The notes beneath the pieces are model-generated. The model made no database searches, had not been told where the DNA came from, and saw nothing but the letters and a program-made list of their open reading frames with translations. A program made the position numbers and the translations under genes. This document shows positions 23,391 through 32,434 of a stretch of 46,376 nucleotides of DNA, piece by piece (within the stretch, counting starts at the first letter, position 1; every line of letters starts with the position of its first letter). Location: NCBI RefSeq assembly GCF_900101545.1, contig NZ_FMZU01000036.1:1-46376 (forward strand), written 5' to 3'. This DNA is from Variovorax sp. CF079. GTDB lineage: Bacteria; Pseudomonadota; Gammaproteobacteria; Burkholderiales; Burkholderiaceae_C.

Positions 23391-24362
23391 TCAGTTGAGC
23401 TTGATGTCGAAGGTCTTGACGATGTCGGCGTTGCGGTCGTATTCCTCCCGCAGTTCGCTCTGCGCCTGCGCCAGCGAGCGCTCCGGCATCGGCTCGAAGC
23501 CGGCACCGATCAGGCGCTCGCGCACCGCTGCGTTCGCCGCGACCTTCTGCAGCGCCGCATGAATCTTCTCGGCCAACGGTGCCGGCATCTGGGACGAGGC
23601 GATCACGCCGGTCCAGTTGCTGAAGTTCAGCTGCGGGTAGCCGAGCTCCGCGAGCGTGGGCACGTTCGGAAACTCCGGCAAGCGGGTCTTGGTCGCGACC
23701 GCCAGCAGTCGCACCTTCCCGGCAGCGATCAGGTTCCTGGAGGTGACGGCCCCGTCGAACATCAGCGGAACCTGGCCGCCCATCAACTGCGCCAGCGCGG
23801 GCGCCGACCCCGGGTAGGGCACATGCTGCATGTCCAGTCCCGCCGTCTTGTTCAGGATTGCTCCGGCGTACTGGGATGCCGTTCCCGCGCTGTAGGAGGC
23901 ATAGGACACCTGGCCGGGATGCGCCTTCACGTAGGCAATGGCTTCCTTCGCGTCCCTGGCAGGGAACTGGGGCGAACAGATGAAGAGCATCGAGGAGAGC
24001 GCCATCAGCGAGAGGGGCTTGACGTCCTTGAGCGGATCGAAGCCGCCCTTGAGCACGTGCGGCACCTCGGTGAGAACGTTGCTGGCCGTCACCATCAGTG
24101 CCTGGCCGTCAGCCGGCTGCGAGAGCAGGTACTTCACTGCGATGGCGCCGCCGGCGCCGGGCTTGTTCTCGACCACCACCGGCTGGCCGATGTCGCGCGA
24201 GAGCTGATCGCTCACGATGCGCGCCATCACGTCGATGGTGCCTCCTGGCGGCGCGGGCACGATCATCTTGATCGGCTTGTCGGCAAAAGCGAGCGCCGAA
24301 GCCGGCGCCACCCCCGCGACGGCGACCGCGGCACACAAGGCGAGGCGGAAGAAATGCATCAT
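23391..24362 (-). CDS. Bug-family (TctC) solute-binding protein
   Basis: A 323-residue periplasmic receptor with signal peptide (FRLALCAAVAVAGVAPASAL) and the Bug motifs KPIKMIVPAPPGGTIDVMAR, VVVENKPGAGGAIAVKYLLS, SYASYSAGTASQYAGAILN and VPYPGSAPALAQLMGG. No TctA/TctB permease gene is nearby, as often seen with Bug proteins in Burkholderiales. Its place inside the operon, between BKACE and the quinone reductase gene, suggests it captures the pathway substrate in the periplasm. Confidence 0.88.
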   Translation of the reverse strand: MMHFFRLALCAAVAVAGVAPASALAFADKPIKMIVPAPPGGTIDVMARIVSDQLSRDIGQPVVVENKPGAGGAIAVKYLLSQPADGQALMVTASNVLTEVPHVLKGGFDPLKDVKPLSLMALSSMLFICSPQFPARDAKEAIAYVKAHPGQVSYASYSAGTASQYAGAILNKTAGLDMQHVPYPGSAPALAQLMGGQVPLMFDGAVTSRNLIAAGKVRLLAVATKTRLPEFPNVPTLAELGYPQLNFSNWTGVIASSQMPAPLAEKIHAALQKVAANAAVRERLIGAGFEPMPERSLAQAQSELREEYDRNADIVKTFDIKLN

Positions 24363-24382
24363 GGTTTTTTCCCGTGCCGCGC

Positions 24383-25441
24383 TCAGGCGGCCTTGCGCAG
24401 GAAGCCCTGCTGGCCACCATTGCGATTGGGTGCGAAACCGTTGGCCAGCAGCGTCTCTTCCGCCGTGTCGTAGAACACGCCGATCTTGCAGATCTCGCGC
24501 GCCTCCTGCGCGGTCGCGATGGGGCGGCCGAATTCACCGGCAATGCGCACCAGCTGCTCGATCTGCGCCACAGTGCCGATCTTTGCGCTGCGCGACTGGT
24601 TCCAGAGGTTGTCTTCGGTGCCGCAGCGCACATGCAGGCCCATGGCGATGCCCATCATGTTGATCGGCAACACGTTGAGCACCGAGCTCTCCACCGTCAA
24701 CATCGCACCATCGGGCACGGCGCGCACGAAGTTGGCGAGGTTGTAGATATTCGGCGCGTCCATGCCGCCGCTGATGGCCACCCAGTTCATCACCAGCGGG
24801 CCTTTGTAGACGCCGCGGCGCATCAGCCGCTCGACCGACTCGAAGCTGTTGATGTTGTAGCACTGGAATGCACTCTGGATGCCCGCAGCCGACAGGCGAC
24901 GGATGTGCTCCTCGGCCCAGCCGGGCTGGGCAGGCACGGTCATCTCCTTGTAGGCAGTGAAGACGGCCGGATCTTCCATCGAAGTGCCCTGGATGTCCCG
25001 GGCGTCGAACTGCTCCAGGATGTTCATCTGCGAGGTGTTGATCGTCACCGTCACCTGGTCGGGCTTGGGGTCCAGCTCCGCCAGCATGTGGCGCGTGTCA
25101 TCGCTCAGCCACTTGGCGGCGGCGCCATCGGTCTCGGGCGCAAAGCTGATGGAGCCGCCCACTTGAACGATCATCTCCGGCACACGGGCGCGCACGCCGG
25201 CGATCAACTCGTTGAACTTGGAAAGTCGCTTGGAACCCTTGCCGTCCAATTCGCGCACATGCAGGTGCAGCACGGTGGCGCCGGCCTCGTAGCAGTCCAC
25301 CGCCTTCTGGATCTGCTCTTCCATCGTCACGGCGATCTCGCCGGGAAAATCGGAGGGCACCCACGAAGGGGCGTAGGGGGCCGCCGTGATGACCAGCGGC
25401 TGCTGGTTCTCGGGAAACAGGTGTCCGTCGAGGAAGTTCAT
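24383..25441 (-). CDS. Beta-keto acid cleavage enzyme (BKACE, DUF849)
   Basis: A 352-residue DUF849 protein with a TIM-barrel pattern: PLVITAAPYAPSWVPSDFPG, GATVLHLHVRELDGKGSKRL (the metal-binding HLHVR), a central VQVGGSISFAPETDG and the late GLHVRCGTEDNLW. The family converts a beta-keto acid plus acetyl-CoA to a CoA ester plus acetoacetate; the founding member acts on 3-keto-5-aminohexanoate and others on dehydrocarnitine, so the substrate must be worked out case by case. It sits second in the operon, after the dioxygenase gene. A truncated paralogue of the same gene lies at 27645 beyond the regulator. Confidence 0.88.
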   Translation of the reverse strand: MNFLDGHLFPENQQPLVITAAPYAPSWVPSDFPGEIAVTMEEQIQKAVDCYEAGATVLHLHVRELDGKGSKRLSKFNELIAGVRARVPEMIVQVGGSISFAPETDGAAAKWLSDDTRHMLAELDPKPDQVTVTINTSQMNILEQFDARDIQGTSMEDPAVFTAYKEMTVPAQPGWAEEHIRRLSAAGIQSAFQCYNINSFESVERLMRRGVYKGPLVMNWVAISGGMDAPNIYNLANFVRAVPDGAMLTVESSVLNVLPINMMGIAMGLHVRCGTEDNLWNQSRSAKIGTVAQIEQLVRIAGEFGRPIATAQEAREICKIGVFYDTAEETLLANGFAPNRNGGQQGFLRKAA

Positions 25442-25487
25442 TGAATGCTCCGGGGAATGTCGTGGGGATGGGGCGACGAGGCGCGGG

Positions 25488-26336
25488 TCAGGACGTGGGC
25501 GTGCCGATGATTCCGGCGCGTTCCATCTTGCGGTGGCAGGGCGGGTAGTCCATCACCGCGTAGTGCTGCGTGGCCCGGTTGTCCCAGATCGCCACGCTGT
25601 CGGGCTGCCAACGCCAGCGCACCTGGTACTCGGGAATGGCAGCCTGGCTCTGCAGGTACTGCAGCAGTGAGGACGAGCCCTGAACGAAGTCCTGTCCGTA
25701 GCGCACGTTGGCCGGCGTATGGAAGTTGGTGAAGTGCGTGGTGAAACTGTTGACGAACAGCACCTTCTCGCCGGTCTCGGGGTGGGTGCGAACCACGGGA
25801 TGCTCGGCGTCCGGGTACTGGGCCTTGAGCGCCAGCCGCTTCTCGATCGGCATGGCCGCGCCGAATGTCGCCTCGATGCTGTGGCGCGCCCGCAGCGGGG
25901 CGATCAGTGTCTTGATGTGCTCGGGCAGCCTTTCGTAGGCCAGCGCCATGTTCGCCCACATGGTGTCCCCACCGACCGGCGGGCACTCGACACAGCGCAG
26001 CACGCAGCCCATCGGGGGCACCTCGCGCCAGGTGGCGTCCGTGTGCCAACTGTTCTCGTAGCGATCGTTGGATGCATCGGGCGTCTTGTAGATGCGCACC
26101 AGCCCGGGGTGCTCGGGATCGCTGCCGGCGACGGGGTGGTCTTCCAGTTCTCCGAAGCGGCGAGCAAAGGCCACGTGGTCCTCGCGACTGAATGTCTGAT
26201 TGCGCAGGAACAGCACCTTGTGGCGCAACAGCGCAGCCTTGATCTCGGAGAACAGTTCGACGCTGCGAACTGCGTCGGCAAGGCTGACGCCATTGAGCTG
26301 TGCGCCGATGGCGCACGTCAGCGGTTCGATCTGCAT
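25488..26336 (-). CDS. TauD/TfdA-family 2-oxoglutarate-dependent dioxygenase
   Basis: A 282-residue non-haem iron dioxygenase. The metal ligands are His and Asp of NSWHTDATWREVPPMG (about 92-107) and the distal His in IWDNRATQHYAVMDYPPCHR, followed by an Arg that would bind 2-oxoglutarate. The N-terminus MQIEPLTCAIGAQLNGVSLA is typical of TauD/TfdA/AtsK. Members release sulfite from taurine, sulfate from alkyl sulfates, or cleave aryl ethers. The start at 26336 has an AAGGAG ribosome site. It is the first gene of the seven-gene operon, divergent from the AraC-type regulator. Confidence 0.88.
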   Translation of the reverse strand: MQIEPLTCAIGAQLNGVSLADAVRSVELFSEIKAALLRHKVLFLRNQTFSREDHVAFARRFGELEDHPVAGSDPEHPGLVRIYKTPDASNDRYENSWHTDATWREVPPMGCVLRCVECPPVGGDTMWANMALAYERLPEHIKTLIAPLRARHSIEATFGAAMPIEKRLALKAQYPDAEHPVVRTHPETGEKVLFVNSFTTHFTNFHTPANVRYGQDFVQGSSSLLQYLQSQAAIPEYQVRWRWQPDSVAIWDNRATQHYAVMDYPPCHRKMERAGIIGTPTS

Positions 26337-26453
26337 GCTTGTCTCCTTCTTGGTGACTGAACTGTAGGAGTCGCGCTGTATTGGCGCTTTGCAGTTCATG
26401 CCATTCGCTTGACATTTGATGCCAGAATCGGCGCACGACTGGAACGCTTCACG

Positions 26454-27503
26454 ATGGCAGCCTTGGTGCGCGCAGCCGCGCTGACGAACTTCTCCGAAGT
26501 TGCACAAGAGCTCGGATTCGATCCGGGCGCGGCACTGCGCAGGGCGGGACTGCGCGCAGAGCTGATTCGCCAGCCGGACCAGCTGATCGAAGCGGATCGG
26601 GTTGCACGCCTGTTCGAGGATGCGGCCCGCGAGACCGGTTGCGAGTCCTTCGGTCTGCGCATGGCAGCGCGGCGCCAGCTCTCGAACTTCGGCGTCGTCA
26701 GTCTGCTGCTCATGCACCAACCCACGCTGCGGCAGGTACTGCTGACGCTGATCGATCACCTGCACCTGCTCAACGAGAGATTGGCGATCGAGGTCGAGGA
26801 CGTCGGGAACCTGGTCGTCCTGCGCGAGGAGCTGGTTCTTCCGGTCGCCGCGCGCCAATCCATCGAACTGGCGATCGGCGTTCTCTACCGGCTGGGCGAG
26901 GGACTTCTTCAGGAGCGCTGGCGACCGACGAGCGTGAGCTTCACGCACCCACCGCCGGCGAACCCGGCGTTTCATCGTCGCTTCTTCAAGTGCCGCATCG
27001 AGTTCAACGGCGCCTTCAATGGGCTGGTGTGCCGGGCGGCCGATCTGGATGTGGCCAATTCGGCGGCCGATCCTGTGCTGGCCGAATATGCCAAGAAGAT
27101 GATTGCGGCGCTGCCCGATGATCGGCAGCGCTCGATTGACCAGGAGGTTCGCAAGGCGATCTACCTGATGCTGCCGACGGGTCGCGCGACATGTAAGTCC
27201 GTCGCATCCGGCCTGGGGATCAGCATGCGCACGCTGCAGCGAGAGCTCGACGGATGCGGACTCACCTTCAAGGCCTTGATCAGTGAAGTGAGGCAGGAAC
27301 TCGCGCGCCGCTATGTCGCCAATACCCACCACAGCCTTGGCGAGGTGGCGGCGATGCTGGGCTACACCACGCACAGCGCATTCACCCGGTGGTTCGGCAC
27401 CCAGTTCGGCTGTTCGCCGGAAACGTGGCGCACCCGGTCTTCGCCTTCGGCAAGCCGTGCCGTCCGCCAGCGCCGTCCGCACGCGGGGCGAGGCGCGGCA
27501 TAG
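26454..27503 (+). CDS. AraC-family regulator (OruR/ArgR-like, with Arabinose_bd domain)
   Basis: A 349-residue regulator with an N-terminal effector domain (VAQELGFDPGAALRRAGLRA; GCESFGLRMAARRQLSNFGV) and a C-terminal pair of HTH motifs (TCKSVASGLGISMRTLQREL and LGEVAAMLGYTTHSAFTRWF). I prefer the ATG at 26454 over a TTG at 26409 because the domain starts near LVRAAALTNF. It is divergent from the dioxygenase operon with about 117 bp between, so it is the probable activator. The arginine-rich tail is unusual but short. Confidence 0.85.
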   Translation: MAALVRAAALTNFSEVAQELGFDPGAALRRAGLRAELIRQPDQLIEADRVARLFEDAARETGCESFGLRMAARRQLSNFGVVSLLLMHQPTLRQVLLTLIDHLHLLNERLAIEVEDVGNLVVLREELVLPVAARQSIELAIGVLYRLGEGLLQERWRPTSVSFTHPPPANPAFHRRFFKCRIEFNGAFNGLVCRAADLDVANSAADPVLAEYAKKMIAALPDDRQRSIDQEVRKAIYLMLPTGRATCKSVASGLGISMRTLQRELDGCGLTFKALISEVRQELARRYVANTHHSLGEVAAMLGYTTHSAFTRWFGTQFGCSPETWRTRSSPSASRAVRQRRPHAGRGAA

Positions 27504-27644
27504 CGTCCTTGAACGCCGGCAGCTGCAGGCAGTGTCGTGAAAAGCCAAGTGGGCGACGCCAAGCGTCAAGCGGGCCGTGGCGCGAATCCAGAAGATGCAA
27601 CCGTCCCGCACAACGCGGGCGTCCATCTTTCCACGGAGACCCAC

Positions 27645-28858
27645 ATGCACTTTCTCGACGACTCCCTTCTGCCCGAAAACCAGGAACCGCTTGTCATCCA
27701 GGCCGCACCCTACGGACCTCAATGGCTTCCGGGCGACTCCGACGACATTCCCGTCTCGATGGCTGACCAGGTCCAGAAGGCGGTGGATTGCTACAACGCC
27801 GGTGCCACCGTGCTGCACGTGCATATCCGCGAAGCCGACGGCAAGGGATCGAAGCGGCTCTCGATGTTCAACGAAATGCTTGATCGCCTGCGCACCGCCG
27901 TTCCGAAGATGGTGTTGCAGGTGGGCGGATCCATTTCCTTTGCGCCGGAGAATGAAGGAGACACCGCGAAATGGCTCTCCGACGACACGCGCCACGGCCT
28001 TGCCGAACTGACGCCCCGACCCGACCAGGTGACGGTTGCCGTCAACACGAACCAGATGAACACGGCGGAGATGAAGACGCCTTCGGATGTCGAAGGTACT
28101 TCCGGAATCGTCCAGAAAGGCGTGCCGCCCCAACTCGCCTCATCACCCATCACAGCCCGCCATGTTTTGACGCACACCTCGGGTCTCCCCAACCTTAGCG
28201 GTGAAGAACTGTTGCAGACTTACTTCCCGCCAGGGAGCTGGTTCAGCTATTCAAGCGTCGGCTTCGCCTATCTTCAAATGGCGCTCGAGGCCGCCACGAA
28301 CGAGTCTTTGGAGGCGCTTGCACAACGCTTGGTGTTCGACCCATTGGGGATGCAATCGTCCAGCTTCCAATGGCGCGACCGCTTCAGCGAGGATGTTGCC
28401 TTGCCGCACGAGGGTGAAGAGCGGCTTGAGAAGCATCGTCCGGCCGTCGCTCATGCCTCCTATTCCCTTCAGACCACAGCTGGCGACTACGCAAAGTTCA
28501 TGGTCGCTGTTCTCAACGGCACGTCGTTGAGAGAGTCGACGCGCCGCCAATGGTTGACGCCCACAATGAGGGTGCCGAAAGGGGATGCCACCCACCTAGC
28601 AGACAGCCCCCCGAGACCGAGCAAGAAATCGGTTGGGGCCTCGGGTGGGGAGTTGAAGCAACTGGCGGCACATTCTTCCAATGGGGAAAGATGGATGGCA
28701 TCCGGGCCTTCGCAATGGGAAATCCAAGAACTCAGTCAGCAGTCGTCCTTCTGACGAACAGTAACCGCGGCCTTCGCTTGATGGATGTGGCGGCAGAAGC
28801 TACGCTGCCGGGCGAGCATCCTGCCTTCTCGTGGCTGCGAGCGTGTGTCACAGAGTGA
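27645..28858 (+). pseudogene. BKACE / beta-lactamase-family chimeric pseudogene
   Basis: The frame opens as a BKACE paralogue (MHFLDDSLLPENQEPLVIQA; VLHVHIREADGKGSKRLSM; VQVGGSISFAPENEGD) for about 150 codons. At EGTS (about 28100) it passes in frame into a class-C-type serine hydrolase: ITARHVLTHTSGLPNLSGEE, PPGSWFSYSSVGFAYLQMAL. The hydrolase lacks its SxxK half. A frameshift near 28610 then moves the rest (WGKMDGIRAFAMGNPRTQSA and LTNSNRGLRL) into another frame, which stops at 28858. Both halves are incomplete, so this is a deletion-fused remnant, although an in-frame fusion product could still be made. Confidence 0.75.
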
Positions 28859-28925
28859 ACCCGCTCAACCGCCGCCGACGGCCAAACCCGGACCTTCCAT
28901 GTTGCGAAGAGAAAGTGACGTGTAG

Positions 28926-29327
28926 ATGCCTCAGTCAATAGGTCAGGTCGCGGTTGTAGTGCGCGACTACGACGAAGCGCTCAGCTTTTACATTGGAATC
29001 CTCGGGTTCACTCTTGTTGAGGACACGTATGTGCCCGAACAAGACAAGCGGTGGGTTGTCATCTCCCCACCCGGCGCCACGGAATCACGCTTGTTGCTCG
29101 CACGAGCCGCAAATGGCGAACAGGCGACGCGAGTTGGCAACCAGACCGGAGGGCGGGTTTTCCTGTTCCTGTTCACGGACGATTTCTGGCGCGACTTTCG
29201 TTCGTACAAGGCCAAGGGTGTCACGTTCATTCGGGAGCCGAAGGAAGAGCCGTATGGCACCGTTGCCGTGTTCCAGGACCTCTATGGCAATTTGTGGGAC
29301 CTTTTGCAGCCGCGGAAGCCCGTCTGA
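28926..29327 (+). CDS. VOC-family (glyoxalase-like) protein
   Basis: A 133-residue single VOC domain made of two beta-alpha-beta-beta-beta units: IGQVAVVVRDYDEALSFYIG and a second unit with FLFTDDFWRDFRSYKAKGVT. The closing metal-site strand is TVAVFQDLYGNLWDLLQP, which keeps the usual Asp and the Leu at the Glu position of bleomycin/glyoxalase relatives. Substrate unknown. It has no obvious operon partner; the next gene begins 43 bases later in the same direction. Confidence 0.8.
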   Translation: MPQSIGQVAVVVRDYDEALSFYIGILGFTLVEDTYVPEQDKRWVVISPPGATESRLLLARAANGEQATRVGNQTGGRVFLFLFTDDFWRDFRSYKAKGVTFIREPKEEPYGTVAVFQDLYGNLWDLLQPRKPV

Positions 29328-29370
29328 CGGCAGAGTTCGGCCAGGGGCCGACATTCACCATGGGTCCTAC

Positions 29371-29850
29371 GTGAGGCACAGGCCGGATTCATTGGGCTTG
29401 AGGATTTTTTTCGATACCGAGTCTACGGGGCTTACCGATGACGCTCAACTGGTGTCAATCGGGATGGTCGACGAGACCGGCCGCCTGACCTTCTACGCAG
29501 AGGTGATGGGCGTCGACGCTGCAGACTGCAGCCCGTTCTGCCGCGCGAAAGTGCTCCCGCTGCTCCAGGGCGGTCGCTTCGCCGTGCCGCTCGACCAGCT
29601 TCGAACTGCGCTTCATGTTTGGCTCTCCGCCTTGGGTCCGGCGGTGTTGGTGTGCGACTCCCCGCGCGACGCGGTTCAGCTTTCGCGCTTGTTCCCAGAT
29701 GGGTTGCCTGCCAACTGCTCGGTCAGCGTTCTCGGATTCTTGGGGAAGGCGCGTCGACGCGTCCTCAACGTCGGGCGTCGGTTGCACCGAAAGCACGGGC
29801 TGCGCGTGCATCACGCCGACGCCAAGGCGAACCGCATTGCGCTCATGTAG
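29371..29850 (+). CDS. DnaQ-like 3'-5' exonuclease domain protein
   Basis: A 159-residue protein starting at GTG (a TTG at 29392 is also possible). The first strand is RIFFDTESTGLTDDAQLVSI, giving the Asp-x-Glu pair of DEDD exonucleases; the middle has PAVLVCDSPRDAVQLSRLF (second Asp); the end is KHGLRVHHADAKANRIAL, which resembles the His-Asp motif of the DEDDh class. The protein is shorter than most nucleases and may act on RNA. It sits alone among accessory genes. Confidence 0.55.
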   Translation: MRHRPDSLGLRIFFDTESTGLTDDAQLVSIGMVDETGRLTFYAEVMGVDAADCSPFCRAKVLPLLQGGRFAVPLDQLRTALHVWLSALGPAVLVCDSPRDAVQLSRLFPDGLPANCSVSVLGFLGKARRRVLNVGRRLHRKHGLRVHHADAKANRIALM

Positions 29851-29943
29851 AGACGGCCCCTCGCCGTGATGGCCGCCACGGCGCGAGTTGACGAAGTGAC
29901 GTTAGCCGCTCGGAGGAGGCGCCGCAGAGGACCGTGCCGGCGA

Positions 29944-30447
29944 TTACAACAACGCTTCGTACACAGCGAGGTCCTTGTCCGAGAAGCAGCAGAAAACTAC
30001 TTCCCCGAGCTCACCGTTTTCTGAGACGTACGCTCGCACCTGAGCGACTGCGATGCGCGCCGCTTGGTTGACGGGATAGCCATAAACGCCAGTGCTGATG
30101 CATGGAAACGCAATGGTCTTGGCGTCGACCAGCGTCGCAAGCTCGAGCGCACGGCGATAGCACGAGGCGAGCAGTTCGGGCTCATTCTGCTTGCCGCCCT
30201 GCCACACCGGTCCTACCGCGTGCACGACATGCTTCGCTGGCAGCAGAAACCCCTTCGTAACCTTCGCGTTGCCGGCAGCGCAGCCCCCCAGTGCACGGCA
30301 CGCCTCGAGTAGCTCGGGACCCGCAGCACTGTGAATGGCGCCGTCGACGCCGCCACCACCCAGCAATTTCGAGTTCGCAGCGTTGACGATTACGTCAACC
30401 TGCAACTTCGTGATGTCCGCCTTGATTGCACGCAGCCTTGTGGCCAT
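29944..30447 (-). CDS. Macro-domain protein (O-acetyl-ADP-ribose deacetylase, YmdB-like)
   Basis: A 167-residue macro domain: IKADITKLQVDVIVNAANSK, then GGGGVDGAIHSAAGPELLEA with the catalytic Asn/Asp region, AKHVVHAVGPVWQGGKQNEP, and the ADP-ribose loop FPCISTGVYGYPVNQAAR. This matches YmdB/Poa1p-type enzymes that hydrolyse O-acetyl-ADP-ribose or remove ADP-ribose. The length equals the family norm. It is leftward and convergent with the preceding exonuclease-like gene. No partner ADP-ribosyltransferase gene is visible nearby. Confidence 0.88.
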   Translation of the reverse strand: MATRLRAIKADITKLQVDVIVNAANSKLLGGGGVDGAIHSAAGPELLEACRALGGCAAGNAKVTKGFLLPAKHVVHAVGPVWQGGKQNEPELLASCYRRALELATLVDAKTIAFPCISTGVYGYPVNQAARIAVAQVRAYVSENGELGEVVFCCFSDKDLAVYEALL

Positions 30448-30606
30448 TGCACTGCTCCTCCAGTCATTTCCTGGCGCGCTCTGTACGCCATTTGAGGACT
30501 ATGATGGTCAAGCGCGTCCGCCGCAATCGGGCGTTTGCACCACCTGCGGGTGAGCCAACAATCAGGCGTGAGGCATGTACCGGCGTGCAGTCGTCTGTAG
30601 GCACTC

Positions 30607-30631
30607 AAACGGCGCCTCATCGGCGCCGTTT
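30607..30631. terminator. Stem-loop terminator
   Basis: AAACGGCGCC-TCATC-GGCGCCGTTT forms a strong 10-bp stem followed by GTTTG. It lies immediately before the truncated integrase and may originally have ended a gene removed by recombination. Confidence 0.7.
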
Positions 30632-30650
30632 GTTTGAGGTGCACCATTGA

Positions 30651-31118
30651 TGCGTTCTTGTTCACCTGCAGGGCAAGGGTCGCAAGCAGCGCACCGTGCC
30701 ACTGTGGCGTTCCACGGTCAGGCAGATCCGGACTTGGCTGAAGCTCAACCCGCAGCTCGGGCCGGCCTCACCGCTACTGCCGAACCGTATCGGAACGGCG
30801 ATGACGCGCAACAACGTGACGCAGCGGCTTGCCCTGGCGGTAAAGGCCGCGACCACGATCCAACCGCAGCTCGCCAAGCGCCGCATCTCTCCGCACATCG
30901 TTCGACACGCGACAGCGATGCACTTGCTGCAATCCGGCGTCGACATCAGCGTCATCGCGCTATGGCTGGGGCACGAGAGCCCGACAACGACACATCTCTA
31001 CGTGGAGGCGGACCTCGCGATGAAGGAGCGCGCGCTGGCCAGGCTGCACGAGCCCGACGCGGCAATACGTCGTTACCGAGCTCCCGACTCGCTGGTGGAA
31101 TTCTTGAAGACTCTGTAG
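30651..31118 (+). pseudogene. Tyrosine recombinase (integrase), C-terminal fragment
   Basis: The frame opens inside the catalytic domain (LVHLQGKGRKQRTVPLWRST, the beta-2/3 Lys region) and continues to the HxxR box ISPHIVRHATAMHLLQSGVD, the GHES His and the nucleophile in THLYVEADL. The N-terminal arm- and core-binding domains and the first catalytic Arg are absent, because a TGA closes the frame just upstream at 30648. This is the 3' half of an integrase. The cut point follows the terminator hairpin directly. Confidence 0.8.
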
Positions 31119-31534
31119 TTATGGGCAGTACCCGGGTGCCGCGTCTCCGCCCCGTTCGAGGAGGGCGCCCGGGATCGCCCGGCGAACTGTTCATAACTGG
31201 GATCTGTGCCTAATGACTGCAAGCTGTCCTTCGTGTGCGGCGAGTGACGGGCAATCCCACGATCCGCAGAGCCGCAAGGCTGCCGTTTGCGCGACTCCGT
31301 GGAGCGGACGCTTCTTCGACGCCGGGGCCGAAACCAGTTCACGCCCTGCCCTGGGGGGCCGCATGAAACGTCGAACGTTCTTGGGCAGAGGTGCAGTCCA
31401 GGCGCGATGACGTCGCCTTTTCCAGTCTCCGCCGCTCATCACTTGAGTCACACCTGGCGAGGCCAAGGCTTGTCAACAATCAGGTGCGTGTTTTAAGCTG
31501 CCTTGAGGCCTGTCGTGCTGAAAGAGGTGTTCCA
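31119..31534. other. Gap after the integrase fragment
   Basis: No gene was recognised. An imperfect symmetry AGTTATG (31117-31123) / CATAACT (31192-31198) flanks a GC-rich block right after the integrase stop and could be a remnant of a recombination site. A weak frame near 31363 (MKRRTFLGRGAVQAR) is too short to call. Confidence 0.35.
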
Positions 31535-32434
31535 ATGAATGAGCTTGAACGACTGGAAGCCATGCTTCGTGCGCAGCCGGCGTCCCTCACCATTGAACAA
31601 CGTCGGGCAGCGTCCGACGCTCTGGGAGATCTCTTCCCGCTGGCAGCGGATGTCTGTGTGGAACAGGTGGAGGCGCACGGCGTTCAAGCTGAATGGACCT
31701 CCACGCCTGTCGCGAGCACCAGCGAAGTCATCCTCTATCTTCACAGCGGGGGATATGTTTGGGGCTCGCTGAAGAGCCATCGGCACCTCGTGAGCGAGTT
31801 GGGCCGCACGGCGACGATGAGAACGCTCGCCCTCGACTACAGGCGTGCCCCTGAGTTCCCGTTTCCGCATGCCCTGGAAGATGCGGTCAGCGGATACAGA
31901 TTCCTCCTGGATTCCGGCTTCAAACCTCGTCAGATCGCGGTTGCCGGCGATAGCGCGGGAGCGGGCCTGGCCGTGGCCTTGCTGGTCCGACTGAAAGAAC
32001 TGGGCACGCAGCAGCCAGCCTGCGCACTGCTTCTCTCGCCCTGGGCCGACATGACAGCGACTGCGGACAGCTACAGCCGCAACGCGAAGCGAGATCCGGT
32101 CCTCAACCGCGAGATCATGCAGTTTTTGGCCGAGCAGTACCTTGGAAAGCGGTCACGAGAGACACCTCTCGCGTCGCCGGTTTTCGCCGATCTGAGCGGC
32201 ATCGCCCCTCTCACGATCTTCGTGGGGGCCACGGAGGCCTTGCTGGATGACGCGGTCGCACTCACCCGCGCGGCGGGTCTCGCCGATGTGAGCGTGCGGC
32301 TGGAGATTTGGCCGAAGATGTTCCACGTCTGGCCCACCTACCATCAGGTGTTGGCGCAAGGCAGGCAAGGTGTCGCCAGAGCTGGAAGGCTGCTGCGTGA
32401 AGCCGTGGAAGCGGCTTCGAGCGGCGAAGGCTGA
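31535..32434 (+). CDS. HSL-type alpha/beta hydrolase (esterase)
   Basis: A 299-residue alpha/beta-hydrolase fold-3 protein. The oxyanion motif is LYLHSGGYVWGS (HSGG in place of the usual HGGG), the nucleophile elbow is AVAGDSAGAGLAVA (Ser about residue 147), the acid residue lies in VGATEALLDDA and the His in WPKMFHVWPTY. These enzymes hydrolyse short-chain carboxylic esters or lactones. The start at 31535 follows an AAAGAGG ribosome site. It is free-standing between a truncated integrase and a degraded stretch, so it looks like acquired cargo. Confidence 0.87.
   Translation: MNELERLEAMLRAQPASLTIEQRRAASDALGDLFPLAADVCVEQVEAHGVQAEWTSTPVASTSEVILYLHSGGYVWGSLKSHRHLVSELGRTATMRTLALDYRRAPEFPFPHALEDAVSGYRFLLDSGFKPRQIAVAGDSAGAGLAVALLVRLKELGTQQPACALLLSPWADMTATADSYSRNAKRDPVLNREIMQFLAEQYLGKRSRETPLASPVFADLSGIAPLTIFVGATEALLDDAVALTRAAGLADVSVRLEIWPKMFHVWPTYHQVLAQGRQGVARAGRLLREAVEAASSGEG

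Noticed and set aside
22236..24473. 745-codon rightward frame
   Set aside because: It is antisense to the quinone reductase and Bug genes; His/Arg-rich shadow.
26337..28133. Upstream extension of the dioxygenase frame to 881 codons
   Set aside because: The extra part is antisense to the AraC gene and the chimeric pseudogene; the family start MQIEPL has its own ribosome site.
31117..31198. Integrase attachment site
   Set aside because: The AGTTATG/CATAACT symmetry is only 7 bp and 68 bp apart; chance is likely and no second copy was seen.
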